Positions 47,557-59,290 of a stretch of DNA of 64,000 nucleotides are shown here, piece after piece. Position numbers and translations under genes: made by a program. Under the pieces are notes generated by a model. The model saw only the letters and a program-made list of their open reading frames with translations, was not told the origin of the DNA and did not search any database. The first letter of the stretch is position 1. Each line of letters opens with the position of its first letter. The stretch covers positions 22,700,052 to 22,764,051 of the forward strand of contig CM070916.1 in NCBI GenBank assembly GCA_036417435.1, given 5' to 3'. The DNA comes from Inia geoffrensis. Taxonomy: Eukaryota; Chordata; Mammalia; Artiodactyla; Iniidae.

Positions 47557-49259
47557 TTATCTCTTTCTTAATGTGCTGTTTTGTTTTGTTTTGTTTTTTT
47601 ATTAGAATGGAACTTCCTGAAGAGGTATGCCTCACAGTACGTAATTGTAAAAATGGACCATCACATCCCAAAATAATTGTTAGCAGCTCTTTATGACATT
47701 TAGACAAGTTTCTACCTCAGAATACACAAGTAAATAAGCTAGCAGATTCTTTGAACAGAAACTAAGAGAAAAAGGTGGATGATTCTAAAATCCCTGTAAG
47801 TGTTTACTTGTTCACCCTCTGGATGACTATGGGAGATGATACTGATTTATAATGACTGGTATAAATGTGCTTATGATAGGATCACAATGATGCCTGATAG
47901 AGTGAGACCTTGAGCTGCATTCCAAGATCTACTCTTGCATTTTTCTCTATTTTGAGACACTAAAATATGTCTCATAAATTTATTTATACATTATTTTAAG
48001 GAGGAGCAACTATTTTATTAAGTGCACACATTAAGAAGTTATTTCACAAAACATCAAAAGGTAAACATAAAAAAATAATAGAAAGGAGGAAATAGTCGGA
48101 ATAAATAGGTAATTATGCTGCTGGCACTGGGCGTAGGCAAATAAAAGAGAAAAAGAATAAACAGCTTGACATGCAAAAAGCCAAGACTCTCTTGATTTCT
48201 CAACTTTAAGAAATAGAGGTACAGGGGAGGTGGGTTATTCCATGAGGATTACAGCTATGTTCTCATCAAATATAAGATGGTCACCTACCTTTGATTATTG
48301 AAAATGGTCATGTTACCATTTCCCTGACAAAATGAAATTTTAGGGCATATAATGTAGAAAAATTTTTTTAATTACAAAGGAAACCCACAAATCTGACAGT
48401 CCACTAGCCTAGAAAGTGGGATTAAAAAGAAAAAGAGCTGGATTATCAAATCCCACTCACAGAAGCAATGACTCACAGAATCACAAACTTTACTAACTGT
48501 TCTAGGGATGCAGGGAATTGTGAGACACAGGTAAAGCCAGGAGGAGTCTGAGGCCATCACTGCAGCTCCCTCCTTGTCACATTAACATAAACCCAGGCCC
48601 AAAGTTAACACAAAAGGTTACTAAGCAGTTGCTCAAACAAGAGCTATTTGGTCACAAACTATCTCCATTTTAGACTCTGATAATTACATAACTGACAGTG
48701 ACATTTTCCTATGGCCCATGGCACATAAATTCATAAATAAGTCTGACGGTTGTTTGCTAAAAGCTGCACATTGATTTAAACTAGTATTAGAAGAGCTAGG
48801 ATGCAAACACATATGTAGAGATCTATGGCTAATTGAAATCACTTAAGACACTGAATGGCTTGACTCCTTCTGGCTCAGATTATTAGCTCCTCTAAACTCA
48901 CCTACAAATAGATAGTAAGGAGCTACAGCATGAGACTTTATTAACCATGCAGTGAGAAGCATATGTCATCTGAATAGCCATACACAACATGCAATGTAAT
49001 TAAGGTTACTCAAATAGCCATGAATTCAAGGTCAATATGTTCCTCTTGCTTTTGGGACTGATTTCAGCTGGATGAACAATTTTTAAAGTACATGGGAAGC
49101 ACCTTAATAGATTGCTATTGCAAGCTAAGTAGAAGAAATCAAAATCATACTGATTCTACCTCTTAAATAATTTTTAAGTTTACTTCTTTCCGCCTGTACT
49201 ACCACCACTCTCATCTTAAACCTAGAAAAGAAGTTTTAAATGGATACGCTACCGACAAG
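47557..49259. other. Unique intronic sequence
   Basis: No repeat family was recognised over 1.7 kb. This is one of the longer repeat-poor stretches on this side of the exon. Confidence 0.48.
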
Positions 49260-49445
49260 AAAAGTCTTTTAAAAATGCAAATCTGATCATGGCACTTATG
49301 CTAAAAGATTTTCCATGACTTTCGATTGCTCTTGAGATAGAGTCCGAAATCCTTAACACAGCCAAAAAGGCCTTAGGTAATGATGGCTGTCTCTCAGTCA
49401 CCACTTCTGCACTCATTTCACCACTTTCTTAAGCTGTAGACATGT
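49260..49445 (+). mobile_element. L2 LINE fragment
   Basis: tgcaaatctgatcatggcac, tgctaaaagattttccatga and gagatagagtccgaaatcct follow L2 ORF2 near its 3' half. Confidence 0.57.
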
Positions 49446-49529
49446 TCATAAACAGTGTACTTCGCAAAGCGCTCATACACAAAAAACGACCAATTATACT
49501 CTAGTTCTTTCTCTTCTTCTCTGCAGAAT

Positions 49530-50165
49530 TCAGCTTCTCGAAAGGGTGGTCTGAATTGATTGTTTCCACCTCATTCTCATGCCAGCCCTGCCGTCTCAAG
49601 TCTGACCTGACCACTCCTTGGTGAATGCACACACCCAGGTAACTGGTGGACTCCGCGTTGTCAAATCCAAGGGACACATATCCATTTCTAACCACTCTTG
49701 ACCTCTTTGTGGAATCTGACAACACCTACTCCCCAGTTCTCAAAACCCTTCCCTTTCTTTGATTTCTAGAACATCACTGGATCATCTGCTTTCTCCTAGT
49801 CCTTAATTATTTGTGTTGATGCCGGTTCTGCCTCTCAGTTCTGTCCCTGAATGAACTTCTACTCCCAGGAATTCACCCACACGCTTAATGATCTCCATGT
49901 CTTTATATACATCCCTCTCTCAAGTGATATTTGGACCCATGCTTGCAACTATCTGTTGTACATTATCACCAAGATATACCTGAGTAACCTCCATACTGAC
50001 CCCCATGTTGTACCTTCTTCCCTGCAGACTGTCTTCTACACTCTGAAAGCTACTTCAAAAACTGGGCATCCCACTAGACTCATCCTTCCACTCAAACCCC
50101 CTAAAAATCCCACCTTCTAAGTCTCTCCATCTGCTCCATCCACTTTTTCAAGAAGACCTTCCCTA
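49530..50165 (+). mobile_element. Possible second L2 fragment (RT region)
   Basis: gttgtcaaatccaagggaca, actcttgacctctttgtgga and ctcaaaacccttccctttct resemble the L2 RT region. This lies upstream of the previous piece in the intact element, so it is a separate copy or a rearrangement. Confidence 0.42.
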
Positions 50166-50659
50166 ATTAGTATTAAGTAAAAATGTCCCAGGAGGATAAA
50201 TAAAAAGTGAGTGAGGAGAAAAACACTCTTTCCCTATGCAAATAAATTTTTTTCTTAATAATCAAATAAATAGACTCTCTCAAGTGTAGTACTTCCCAGA
50301 GCTTTAATACTGATATGTACTGTGGCTCTTTAAGAAACGTATTCAGGATGCAGTGTTGCTCGCGAGCTAGTGAGACCCTCCTGCTAAGAACACTAATGAA
50401 ACAGCCCATAGAAATAATATGCAGCAGATCATAGTCTGTGTTTTGCTGGTTATTCTTTTTGAGGTCAATTTAACCAGCATTCTTAAAATGGCATCTTAAA
50501 GGCTGATAAATGTGTAAGCTCCTGAGCTGTGAGTGCCAAGTGGGCAGCCTTACAGCATAAATGGGCTCTTAGCCCCCCTTCTTAGGGGAGTATTCAAAAG
50601 ATGCTGAGTCTTCCTTCCACCTGTGTTAAATTGCAGAGTAATTTCCTGTTCCTTATTTT
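50166..50659. other. Unique intronic sequence
   Basis: No repeat recognised. Confidence 0.4.
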
Positions 50660-50945
50660 GATTAATAAATCAAATGAATTCATCAAATATTGACTAAACA
50701 CCTGTCCTGTTCAAGACACTGTGATAGTTATTAAGGATACCAAGAAGGACAGAATGCAGTTTTGCCCCTCCAGGGCTCAACCTGGGGGAGACACATTTGT
50801 AAAAACTTTAATTAATGTGACAAAGTGCTATGAAAGAAGTATGTACCAGGTTCTATGGAAGCACAAAGGAAAAAATGGTTTCCTCTTCTTGGAGAGACAA
50901 GAGAGGGTGTCAGAGGAGATTTTGAGCTTTATCTTGAATAATTTT
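50660..50945 (-). mobile_element. L2 LINE fragment
   Basis: gaattcatcaaatattgact, acacctgtcctgttcaagac, gacaaagtgctatgaaagaa and gtcagaggagattttgagct are the antisense of the L2 3' end running upstream. Confidence 0.6.
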
Positions 50946-51004
50946 TTAACTAGATGCTTTATAGTATATCCTCACCAAAAAAAAAAAAAAAAGGTAGAAA
51001 ATAC

Positions 51005-51100
51005 TCCTGTTTAATAAATGAGAAAGTGAGTTTATTATGGTTAAATTTGTCTAAGTTCACAAAACTAATAAGTAGAAAAATTTGAATTCTGATTGGTCAG
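51005..51100 (+). mobile_element. MIR SINE fragment
   Basis: aataaatgagaaagtgagtt, ttaaatttgtctaagttcac and aaactaataagtagaaaaat follow the MIR core. Confidence 0.52.
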
Positions 51101-51254
51101 ACAAGATTAGAGGCAGGAAAGCAGGGGGTGGGGGGGAATGATATTCCACAGAGAGCTGACAAAAGGCGAGATGTATGAAAAGGTATGGTTCATTGGGGAA
51201 ACCAAAAGCACTGAGCTATGGTTGAAATGGAACACCAGGTCTATGTATGGTGTG

Positions 51255-51280
51255 CGTGGGGTGGGGGTGGGGGTGGGGGT
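51255..51280 (+). other. Potential G-quadruplex
   Basis: Four runs of four or five G separated by single T residues (ggggtgggggtggggg, then tgggggt). Single-base loops favour a very stable parallel quadruplex. It lies on the strand opposite to GPC5 transcription. Confidence 0.8.
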
Positions 51281-51399
51281 TGCTGGGGAGTGTAAAGGGT
51301 CTGGGAGTTTTTCCTACTCGCAAGTTAACAAGCTGGCATGTGACTTGTGAAAACAATTAAATAGAAACCAGTCAGAGTCAGGAGGCCAGAAAAGGGAGT

Positions 51400-52250
51400 T
51401 CTTATGCCCTGACCGCCTCTCTTGTCTCTCCAAGAAAAGGAAATCTGGACTAAAGCTGAATTGCAAAAGCCATAGTTGAAGATTTTCCCAAAGTAACCAA
51501 AGATCCTCACAGATTTGCTGAGGAATTTAATGTAGTCATTCAAGCTTATCAACCTGGTTTCTCTGACTTATAATAGCTAGTCCATAGGCCTGCTGGTGAA
51601 GGCCAGGGCCAGCACTGGATGGAAACCACCAATTAGCAAAGACCTGAAAGGTTTCTAGAATTACCATCAGGAAAAAAGCCCCCTAACTTATTATACGATC
51701 AGGCTCAGGTGATCACTAGGCAACCTCAGGGAGCAATTCCTAGGGCTTTTCCAAAGCCTGTTTGACTAGAATAGTCAGCCTTGAACACAGAAATCTGATG
51801 AACCTGTTCATTAAGATTATGATTGACTTCAGATTGTTTTTAAAGAAAATTCTGGTCTTCCTTCAGATGCTGATTTCACCTGCATAGTTTTTAACTCTAT
51901 GTTTATCAATGGGCTGAACCAAGACCTTTCCCTTCTAGTGAAAAGGACCAGGATGGAATGGGAAACTGTGTCCACCCCAGATTCAGTTAATCTGGCACAC
52001 CAGCTCTCTCACACTCTGGATGAGTCCGCCTATAAGGAAGACCACCAAACTTCTTAATCCTCAACTCCAATAAATGAAGGCTCCTAAATGAAACCCAAGC
52101 CCTCCTAGTTTCTGCTATTATTTGCGAAGAGCCAGGACATTGGGAAAGAGGCTGTTAACAAATGTAAGCACTTTAAGCACACGCAGCCCTCTAACCAGCC
52201 TCTCCAACATCCTCCCAATTCTCAATGACAGGCTCTGAGTAACTACAGGG
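51400..52250 (+). pseudogene. Gamma-type endogenous retrovirus gag remnant
   Basis: A degenerate gag region running from capsid to nucleocapsid. In one frame near 51487 it encodes PKVTKDPHRFAEEF. Near 51910 it encodes FINGLNQDLSLLVKRTRMEW followed by NLAHQLSHTLDES, a capsid C-terminal pattern of class I ERVs. Near 52113-52155, Cys and His codons have the spacing of a CCHC zinc knuckle, but the first Cys is one base out of frame with the rest. Stops and frameshifts occur throughout. No pol, env or paired LTR was recognised. It is inactive. Confidence 0.68.
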
Positions 52251-52290
52251 GCTCCTCCCAAGCCTCCCTTTTTATTTATTTATTATTATT

Positions 52291-52495
52291 ATTTTTTTTT
52301 TTTGCGATACGCGGGCCTCTCACTGGTGTGGCCTCTCCCGTTGCGGAGCACAGGCTCCGGACGCGCAGGCTCAGCGGCCATGGCTCACAGGCCCAGCCGC
52401 TCCGCGGCATGTGGGATCTTCCCGGACTGGGGCACGAACCCGTATCCCCTGCAGCGGCAGGCGGACTCTCAACCACTGCGTCACCAGGGAAGCCC
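52291..52495 (-). mobile_element. CHR-2-type tRNA-Glu SINE
   Basis: Antisense copy with a T-rich tail containing ttta units, gcgatacgcgggcctctcac, and the end caccagggaagccc. The target duplication is unclear. Confidence 0.95.
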
Positions 52496-52639
52496 GGTTC
52501 CTTCTTTTTTTTTTAAGTCGAGGCATAATTTGCTTTTTCCTTTCAATAAGGCCATGAGTCACTTTGGTTACATAGCTTTACCTCTCTCTGGGTTTAGTGT
52601 CCACATGATTATCCATAATTTATCATTTAATAAACATTA

Positions 52640-53200
52640 ATAGGCATCTACATTAGCTGTGGATTCTAAGTGCAATAAACCTGCTTATGTATGTATATAT
52701 ATTCATTTAAATTTGTCCAATTACTTTGTTAGAACACTTTCCTATAAATTGGAATTGGTAGGCAAAGGGTATACAAAATTTAAATTTTGAGTGATATATG
52801 CAAAATTCTCCCCGAATGTAGAGACAGTCTTCACCAGTCTTCTTTCTCAGTATTTGTAGATGAGAGTGCTCTATTTGCTACAATCACAGGAGCATTAGCT
52901 ATCAGAATTTTTAATCTTTGACAATGTGATATTCCTAAGAAATTGGTTTTCCTCTCTTACTCTTGAGTCAATCATCTTCACATATCCTTATTAGTCATTT
53001 AATCATTTGAATTTCCTCTTTATGTTCTTTTTTCATTTCCCTTGGAATATTAGTGTCTTTGTCACCAATTTATAAGAGCTCATGCACGATTAAGGATGCT
53101 AACCTTTTGGTTGTTGTGTATTACAGATGAAATGACATAGAGTTTTTCCCCCATTTATTTCACTGTGATGTTTATTTTATTTTTTGATTATACAGAAAGT
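52640..53200 (-). mobile_element. Old L1M-type ORF2 fragment
   Basis: atgagagtgctctatttgct, tttttaatctttgacaatgt and caccaatttataagagctca, then ttgttgtgtattacagatga, follow antisense L1M ORF2 C-terminal sequence. Strongly diverged. Confidence 0.52.
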
Positions 53201-53259
53201 ACGTATTCAAATAGAATCACTTTTTTGTTCTTTTTGCTGGTTTTTGTTGGTTCGTTTGT

Positions 53260-53500
53260 TTGTTTTTTAGAGAAAGGCAGTGGGAAATCATTGAAGGATT
53301 TAACATGAGAAATAAAGATAAAGTTTACTTCATTGGGAATTAATTGGGAAATGAACTGGCAAGGACCAAGAACAGATGTAGGCTGATTGAGTAATCCAGC
53401 CATGAGAAGGCCCTAGGTTAAAGCATGGTGGTGGCAATGGTGGTGGGTAGAGGAATTACGGGGACGTTTGTAAAATAGATTGTGACATTTGGCTGTTGAT
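53260..53500 (-). mobile_element. L2 LINE fragment
   Basis: ttgaaggatttaacatgaga, atgtaggctgattgagtaat, ccagccatgagaaggccc and ggtggtggcaatggtggtgg resemble the antisense of L2 ORF2. Confidence 0.5.
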
Positions 53501-54587
53501 TGAATTAGTGGAGTCAGTGGGGATTAAATTGCTGTTTTATTCTGGGGTGTTATCTATTTAGTCAAATTTCCAACTGAAACCTAAAGAGTTAGGCAGCACC
53601 AATGTTCTTCATAAAAGGGGTGAGGGAAAACAGAAGGAAAGAAACAACTAATTAACAGAAGCATGATCACGAGGTACCTGAATATGAATAGTGAGATCAT
53701 CATTGATTAGAACTTCTAAAAGCATTTATCATTCAACTCTAGAACAGATTTGTGTTTCTATATATTTTAATTACAAATCAAATGATCTCTGAAAGCTATG
53801 GGTTTAAATATCTAAAGTATGTAAGGTTTGGTCATACAGGAAGGATTTGAAAGGAAATAAATTGGTATCTCAAATAGAATTATTCAATAAAAATTTTTAT
53901 AAAGGGCAGGGTATAGGAAAACTATAAAGGATACTGCAATACTCCCTGGCTAATGACTGTGGAGAAGGGGCTGTTACTACCTCAGAGGAGACAAGAGGAG
54001 AAAGTAGCTACCAGAATCCGGAGAAGAGAAGTGAGGTCGCTTGAGAAGAGCTGTGTGCTTAGGTAAAGGGACTTAGGAAGGCTGCCGGGACCGCACAAGG
54101 TGAGACCTGGAATGTACCACACTCCACTTGCCCAGTCTTCTTCTCCAGCCACTGCTTCCCAAGGGCTGCCAGAGGCAAGAATGCCTTTGATGTAGTCCAG
54201 GGACAGAGCAGGATGGAGAGTCCATCTAAAGGGGCAAGCAGAGACTCACCAGCATGCTCTACCTCTGTGCCTTTCTTATGGAAAAAAAAGTTCTCATCCA
54301 CAATGCAGAAGACGCACAAAAAGACCCAGCAGCACTATGACATGCAAGAACGTGATAAAACGCAGTAGAAAATTAACCCCTACTCCCCCTAATGACGTCA
54401 ATCACAAGCTGCAGAGCCCCTCCCTGCTTGCATTTGATCAGCATGTTTCCAGGCAAAGTACCTCCCTCTTGATCTTAATAGAATTAATCTAACTGACATT
54501 ATTTCACAAAAGACCAGTCTTTAGATCTTAAACTACATAATATGAATAAACAAATTTGATTTTACCTTAGAATTAAACTATAAACAA
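53501..54587. other. Unique intronic sequence
   Basis: No repeat family was recognised. A palindromic CRE-like tgacgtca occurs at 54393-54400. An 86-codon frame on the minus strand at 54059-54319 has no known domain. Confidence 0.45.
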
Positions 54588-54601
54588 TTAAGTAACTTAT
54601 T

Positions 54602-54810
54602 TATTTTGTTTTATTTTGCGTTACACGGGCCTCTCACTGTTGTGGCCTCTCCCGTTGCTGGAGCACAGGCTCTGGACGCACAGGCCCAGCGGCCATGGCT
54701 CACGGGCCCAGCCGCTCCGTGGCACGTGGGATCTTCCCAGACCGGGGCACGAACCCGTGTCACCTGCATCGGCAGGCGGACTCTCAACCACTGCGCCACC
54801 AGGGAAGCCC
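54602..54810 (-). mobile_element. CHR-2-type tRNA-Glu SINE
   Basis: Antisense copy: short T-rich tail, gcgttacacgggcctctcac, end caccagggaagccc. A perfect 14-bp duplication ttaagtaacttatt lies at 54588-54601 and 54811-54824. Confidence 0.96.
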
Positions 54811-55059
54811 TTAAGTAACTTATTAACTAAAATAAAGAGTGAAAGGATGGACTAAGTTTCTGTGAGCAGAGGATCAATACTTTGACAGTGAGTGATGGGA
54901 GAAAATTATCTGAAAGTTTAGCAGTTTATTAGCTTGAAGAAAAAGGATCTCTGCTTTGCCTGCTCTTTGATCTCATATAAAGAATTTTTTTAATGTATCT
55001 AAGAATTACATTTCTAGTATTGATAGAATGAACTATATCAGTGGATTATATTATTGTTT

Positions 55060-55240
55060 ACAAAGCTTTTACACCATACCACGTGGTCCTCATAAACCAC
55101 TGAAAGGGAAAAGGAACAGCCTACATACTATCCCTGTGAAGAAAGAAAAACATTTTCTGAGAGGTTGAGCTATCTGCTGAAGGTCACATAGCTAATAAGT
55201 GATGTAGTCAAGACCAAGCTATTTCAGAACGAAATTCATT
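55060..55240 (+). mobile_element. MIR SINE
   Basis: cacgtggtcctcataaacca, gagaggttgagctatctgct, then gaaggtcacatagctaataa and ccaagctatttcag, follow the MIR body. Confidence 0.62.
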
Positions 55241-57470
55241 GGTATTCACTAAAATATATGACCATAATATGGGACAAAGTATAAGTTAAAATGTCTCATT
55301 TCCCATTTATTTATCCCATGACAACTTTTCAATGCTCTGTCATACTTACCATTTTTCCTTGTTTTCTATGTAAGATATGTCCAAAGATAAACTAAATATT
55401 AAATATTTAACAACTCCAAGCTTATCTGTGACCCTAAACTTAGAAAGGTAAAAAGCAACATTTAGTTTTGTTTTGCAGCTAAAGCTCTTAACTATTCAAA
55501 TCCAGACCCACATATCTTCACCTGATAAATAAAGAGGACTCTGAAGAACTCGTGGATTCCTCAGCTTTTTGACTCTTTCAATGTTATTCCTCTTTCCTTT
55601 ACCTTTTAAGTTAATCAAAAATTCTTTTTTTAAAAAATGACTTTTACACCCCAGAGTAAAATGTATTCCAAGCCTGGTGAAGAACAGACTATTAATCTCT
55701 TCACTTTATTGACCTACTTCAGTTTCAGCTCATTAAACACAGGCATTTTCAATGATCAAAAGAAAATGAACCAAAGGTAACTTGGTATAACCTTACCAAA
55801 TAAGAGAGTTGTTCAAAAAGCAAATAAATCTGAACAGGTAATTTAATACTGACAATCTTCCATTTACAGAGTATATATGCTATGAACAAGGACATGCAGA
55901 AATAATTTCTACGTTCATTTGATCAGTGAAATCACACTCTTGATATGCTTTTTATCCAACTCTCTTCTCAGTTCTTAGCCTCTCCCAAAATGAATGCTAT
56001 ACTGAAGGAATTATGAACTAACGTCCCTTGAAACTATAAGACAGGGAAAAACAAAACACTATGAGCTCTAAAAAGATAGCTGCCAAAGATTATTTCATTA
56101 TATTGCCATACAGAATTATAAAAACTAAAGTAAATCTAATTATCGGAGCGCAGGAGAGGAAAACCAGTAATTCAAACCCATTATCCTAAAAAGAATAATA
56201 AGCAATTTAAATTAGGAAACAAGAAATGTTCACTAGCTTTTAAATATGACTGTATTTGAAAGATATTTAAGTTACTAGCTGAACCATACCAGAATATGCA
56301 TGTCTCATTAGCACTGACTTAAGTAATCCTTTACTTAGGTAAAACTTCCTAAAACCAATTCTAAGATATCCTAAAAAAATAACCAATCACAATTCACATA
56401 GGAAAAAAAAGCTTTTTTCTAAGATATCACTGAAAGAAGTCTTAAAGGCTAGGTGAGTAGTTCTAAAATTGGAATTGTTGTAAATACTTTAGAGACAAAT
56501 TGTACCTGCTACCGTATATCATGTTTTGTGATTTAACAGCAGTTATTTTCTTGCTTCCTCTGAAAGATTGTGGCCCCTCTACTTGGTCACATGGAATCTA
56601 GACCCCAAGTCAGTGTCCTTTAACAAACAATCTTCCCAGCTCAGGAACAATTCCATAGCTAAGGGATTTGTACTTCTTCCCAACATGGAATTAATCAGGG
56701 TACGAGATGGAAAAACCAAGTCATCTTCCAGTTCCTTACTATTAATTTTCTCATGGAAAGAAACAATTTTGCAAAACATATATTCAAATAAAACACAAAC
56801 CGACCAACCCACAGCCAACTGTAAATTATAGTTGGTCACCTTTATTTTTCTCCATTCTTCCAGTAATAGATCAATTAATGTTCTAAGGCAGATCAGTCAC
56901 ACTGTCTACATGGTGATAACAACTGCAAATGAATCCTTAAATGTTAAATAATCTTCCTTCCCTTGCAAAACATTTGAGGAAACTTTCTTTCAGACATTGG
57001 TTTGGCAATTAATTTACTCCATTTCAAAAATGTTAGCTAAGAGAGATAAAATTTTCTTTAAATTTAAACTTAAAAGCATTAGTTCACTTTATAAAATTTG
57101 CGGCAGTTACATGAGAAGATATTAACTCCACATAAACAATTTATTCAACAACACAGCTAAGCCCAGATCAGAATATATTTTTTAAAACTTCACCATCTAC
57201 ATTTCTCATTCTATTAATATCAGGCATAAAAAAACATAATTAAACACAATAAATTGAGCCTGTTGGGTAACTACGAATATAAGATTAATTCTAAAAATCA
57301 AAACTGATTTATTAAGTTTGGCCTAATCACAGAACAAAAAGATAAATCAATCACAGTTCCTGCTCTCAAGTAGCCTATAGTCTAGCAGGAGGAAAGAAAC
57401 ACATTTAAAATCAGGATTGCTACTTTTGAGTCCCAACCTTATATTAGAAATAACTAAATACTGATCTGGA
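55241..57470. other. Unique AT-rich intronic sequence
   Basis: No repeat was recognised apart from a possible L2 scrap at 57355-57410 (gctctcaagtagcctatagt). An 87-codon frame at 56568-56831 overlaps an 86-codon antisense frame and has no known domain. This is the longest repeat-poor block of the right half. Confidence 0.5.
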
Positions 57471-57474
57471 TGTG

Positions 57475-57990
57475 GCGAGTAAGGATTTCAGGGCTGGTCA
57501 AAGAAAAGACAGGACCTCATGATGGCAGTAGTATGCAATGAGCTTTATTTGGGTGCCACTTTGACAGGTTGCATGAGAGGGGATGTCCCTCACAGCAGGA
57601 CACCTGCCGAGGCGTTGGTGCAGGACCACCACCCAGAAGAGGAAGAAAACAAGGGAAATCCCAGGAGAGAGGGGTATTGGAGAGGGGGGCCCCGTGTCTA
57701 TGTGATATTGCTTAGCAGCAAGATGGGAAGTCTCTGAGTCAAAGAGCTTCAAAGGGCAGCAGTAACTTGGGGTCTTTCACTGCATCAGAGTTTATCTGTA
57801 TGGCTAGCACATAAGTTCAGCTTTGTGGGGTTTGCAAAGCAGGCAGGCTCTAAACGACTAAAAATATGTTTACTTGAGCTATACTTAAAGCAATTGGAAC
57901 TGTAAAAATTTGAGTTTGGCACCGGTGGGGTTTGGACTAATGGTCCCAACCAGCTGTGAAGAAGTAAAAGACATAGGGGCCAATTTTTCA
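57475..57990 (-). mobile_element. Candidate ERV1-like LTR
   Basis: On the minus strand there is AATAAAGCTCATTGCATACT followed within 60 bases by GTCCTGTCTTTTCTTTGACC, the layout of an R/U5 region. A C-rich stretch lies upstream. The borders are not defined and no internal ERV sequence was recognised. Confidence 0.42.
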
Positions 57991-58142
57991 CTCATTTTTA
58001 TAACACCATAAAACATAAAAAAATATCACTGTATCAACAGAATCTTGGGTGTTCAATACCTGTGGACTGACTTCTAAAGTTTAACTTAAGAATCAGAGAG
58101 GTTCAAAAGGTGAAATAAGAGGCTCCTTGAAGCTTTACTAAA

Positions 58143-58575
58143 GTATTCAACAAACATTTCAACTCCTATTTTGTGTCAGCCGCTGTTCTGGGCACCAGAT
58201 ATTCTACGGTGAACAAGGTACACAGCTGGACTGGCTACATAATTTGCAGGGCCCAATGCAAAAAGGAAACACAGGACCCTTTTTCAAACTTCAAGATGGT
58301 AACAGCAGGACATTAAACCAAGCATAAGGCCCTTCTGAGTGTGGGACCCTGTGTGACTGTATACGTTTCATATCCATGAAACTGGTCTCAGTAGACATGT
58401 TCTCTATCCTCAACATGCACACAATCTAGTGGTGAAAAATCAACAGTAAAAAGAAAAGAAATATGGCACCATGAAAAGTGCCAATGAAAGAAACAGCGGG
58501 GAACAGAGTTCCGTGAACCTTGAGAAAGGCTTCTCTGAGGAGCTGACATCTAAGCTGAGACCTGAGGCTTGCAAG
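58143..58575 (-). mobile_element. L2 LINE 3' part
   Basis: attcaacaaacatttcaact, gttctgggcaccagatattc, ggtgaacaaggtacacag, then gaaaggcttctctgaggagc, tgacatctaagctgagacct. This is antisense L2 from its terminus inward. 58225-58380 is less clear and may be a further insertion. Confidence 0.62.
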
Positions 58576-58630
58576 CCAGCCAGCTATATAATGCGTGTAT
58601 GTGAAGGACCCATAGGTTGGACATTTATAC

Positions 58631-58866
58631 TAGTGGCTCTCCGTCAGGACGATTTTGCCTCTCCTGGGTCATCTGGCAATGTCTAGAGACATCTTCTGTT
58701 ATCAGAACTGGGGAGGGGAAAGGCGTTGCGACCGGCATCCAGGGGGCTAAAAGTCAGGGAAGCTTCTAAACACCTTACAATACACATGACGGCACTCGCT
58801 GGCCCTGCCAACAACAAAGAATTATCCAGCCCCACAGGTCAGTGGTGCTGACACTGAAAAACCCTG
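58631..58866 (+). mobile_element. MER5-like hAT-Charlie DNA transposon
   Basis: tagtggctctccgtcagg, tcatctggcaatgtctagag, tggcatccag-type block, cttacaatacacatgacggc, aacaaagaattatccagccc and the end aaaaccctg match MER5A as recalled. It has the terminal CAGNGG-like and mirrored ends. Non-autonomous and long inactive. Confidence 0.75.
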
Positions 58867-58969
58867 AAGCGGAATGAATGTAGATAAGGCGATCACAGAG
58901 CTGTGAGTGGGGTGAGAGTCTGGCACATTTGCCTTTCATGTCCTTAGCCATGTGACTTTATGGTAGCAA

Positions 58970-59290
58970 ATATGAGAAACCTGTATTTCCAACAACAGTA
59001 GAGAATTCAATGAATGGTACAGTGATTCAGTGGAATCTTAGTCACTAAAAAAATACATATTTAGAAGGAAGTTTATGACTGGAAAAGGCAAGTTACAAAG
59101 AAAGAAAAAGTGATTCCACATTCTCTCAAAAAAGATTTATGTGCTGAGCAGAGGATTGATGAGGGTGTTGAAAAGATAATTCAAAGGGTTATTGGTAGTT
59201 ATTTCTGGATGGTAAAATTATTTTTGCTTTCTTTGTACTTTGCAGTATTTTAAATTTTCAAGAGAAGTGCAGACTCTCATAAAATCATGA
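58970..59290 (+). mobile_element. Old L1 3' end
   Basis: gagaattcaatgaatggtac, tcagtggaatcttagtcact, aggcaagttacaaagaaag and tttctggatggtaaaattat follow the last ORF2 codons and 3' UTR of old L1s. Confidence 0.52.

Noticed and set aside
54393..54400. CRE site tgacgtca as a promoter element
   Set aside because: A single 8-bp palindrome without other promoter features is expected by chance in 64 kb.
56568..56839. Overlapping sense and antisense frames of about 86 codons
   Set aside because: No domain, no splice context and no codon signal; mirrored open frames arise by chance.
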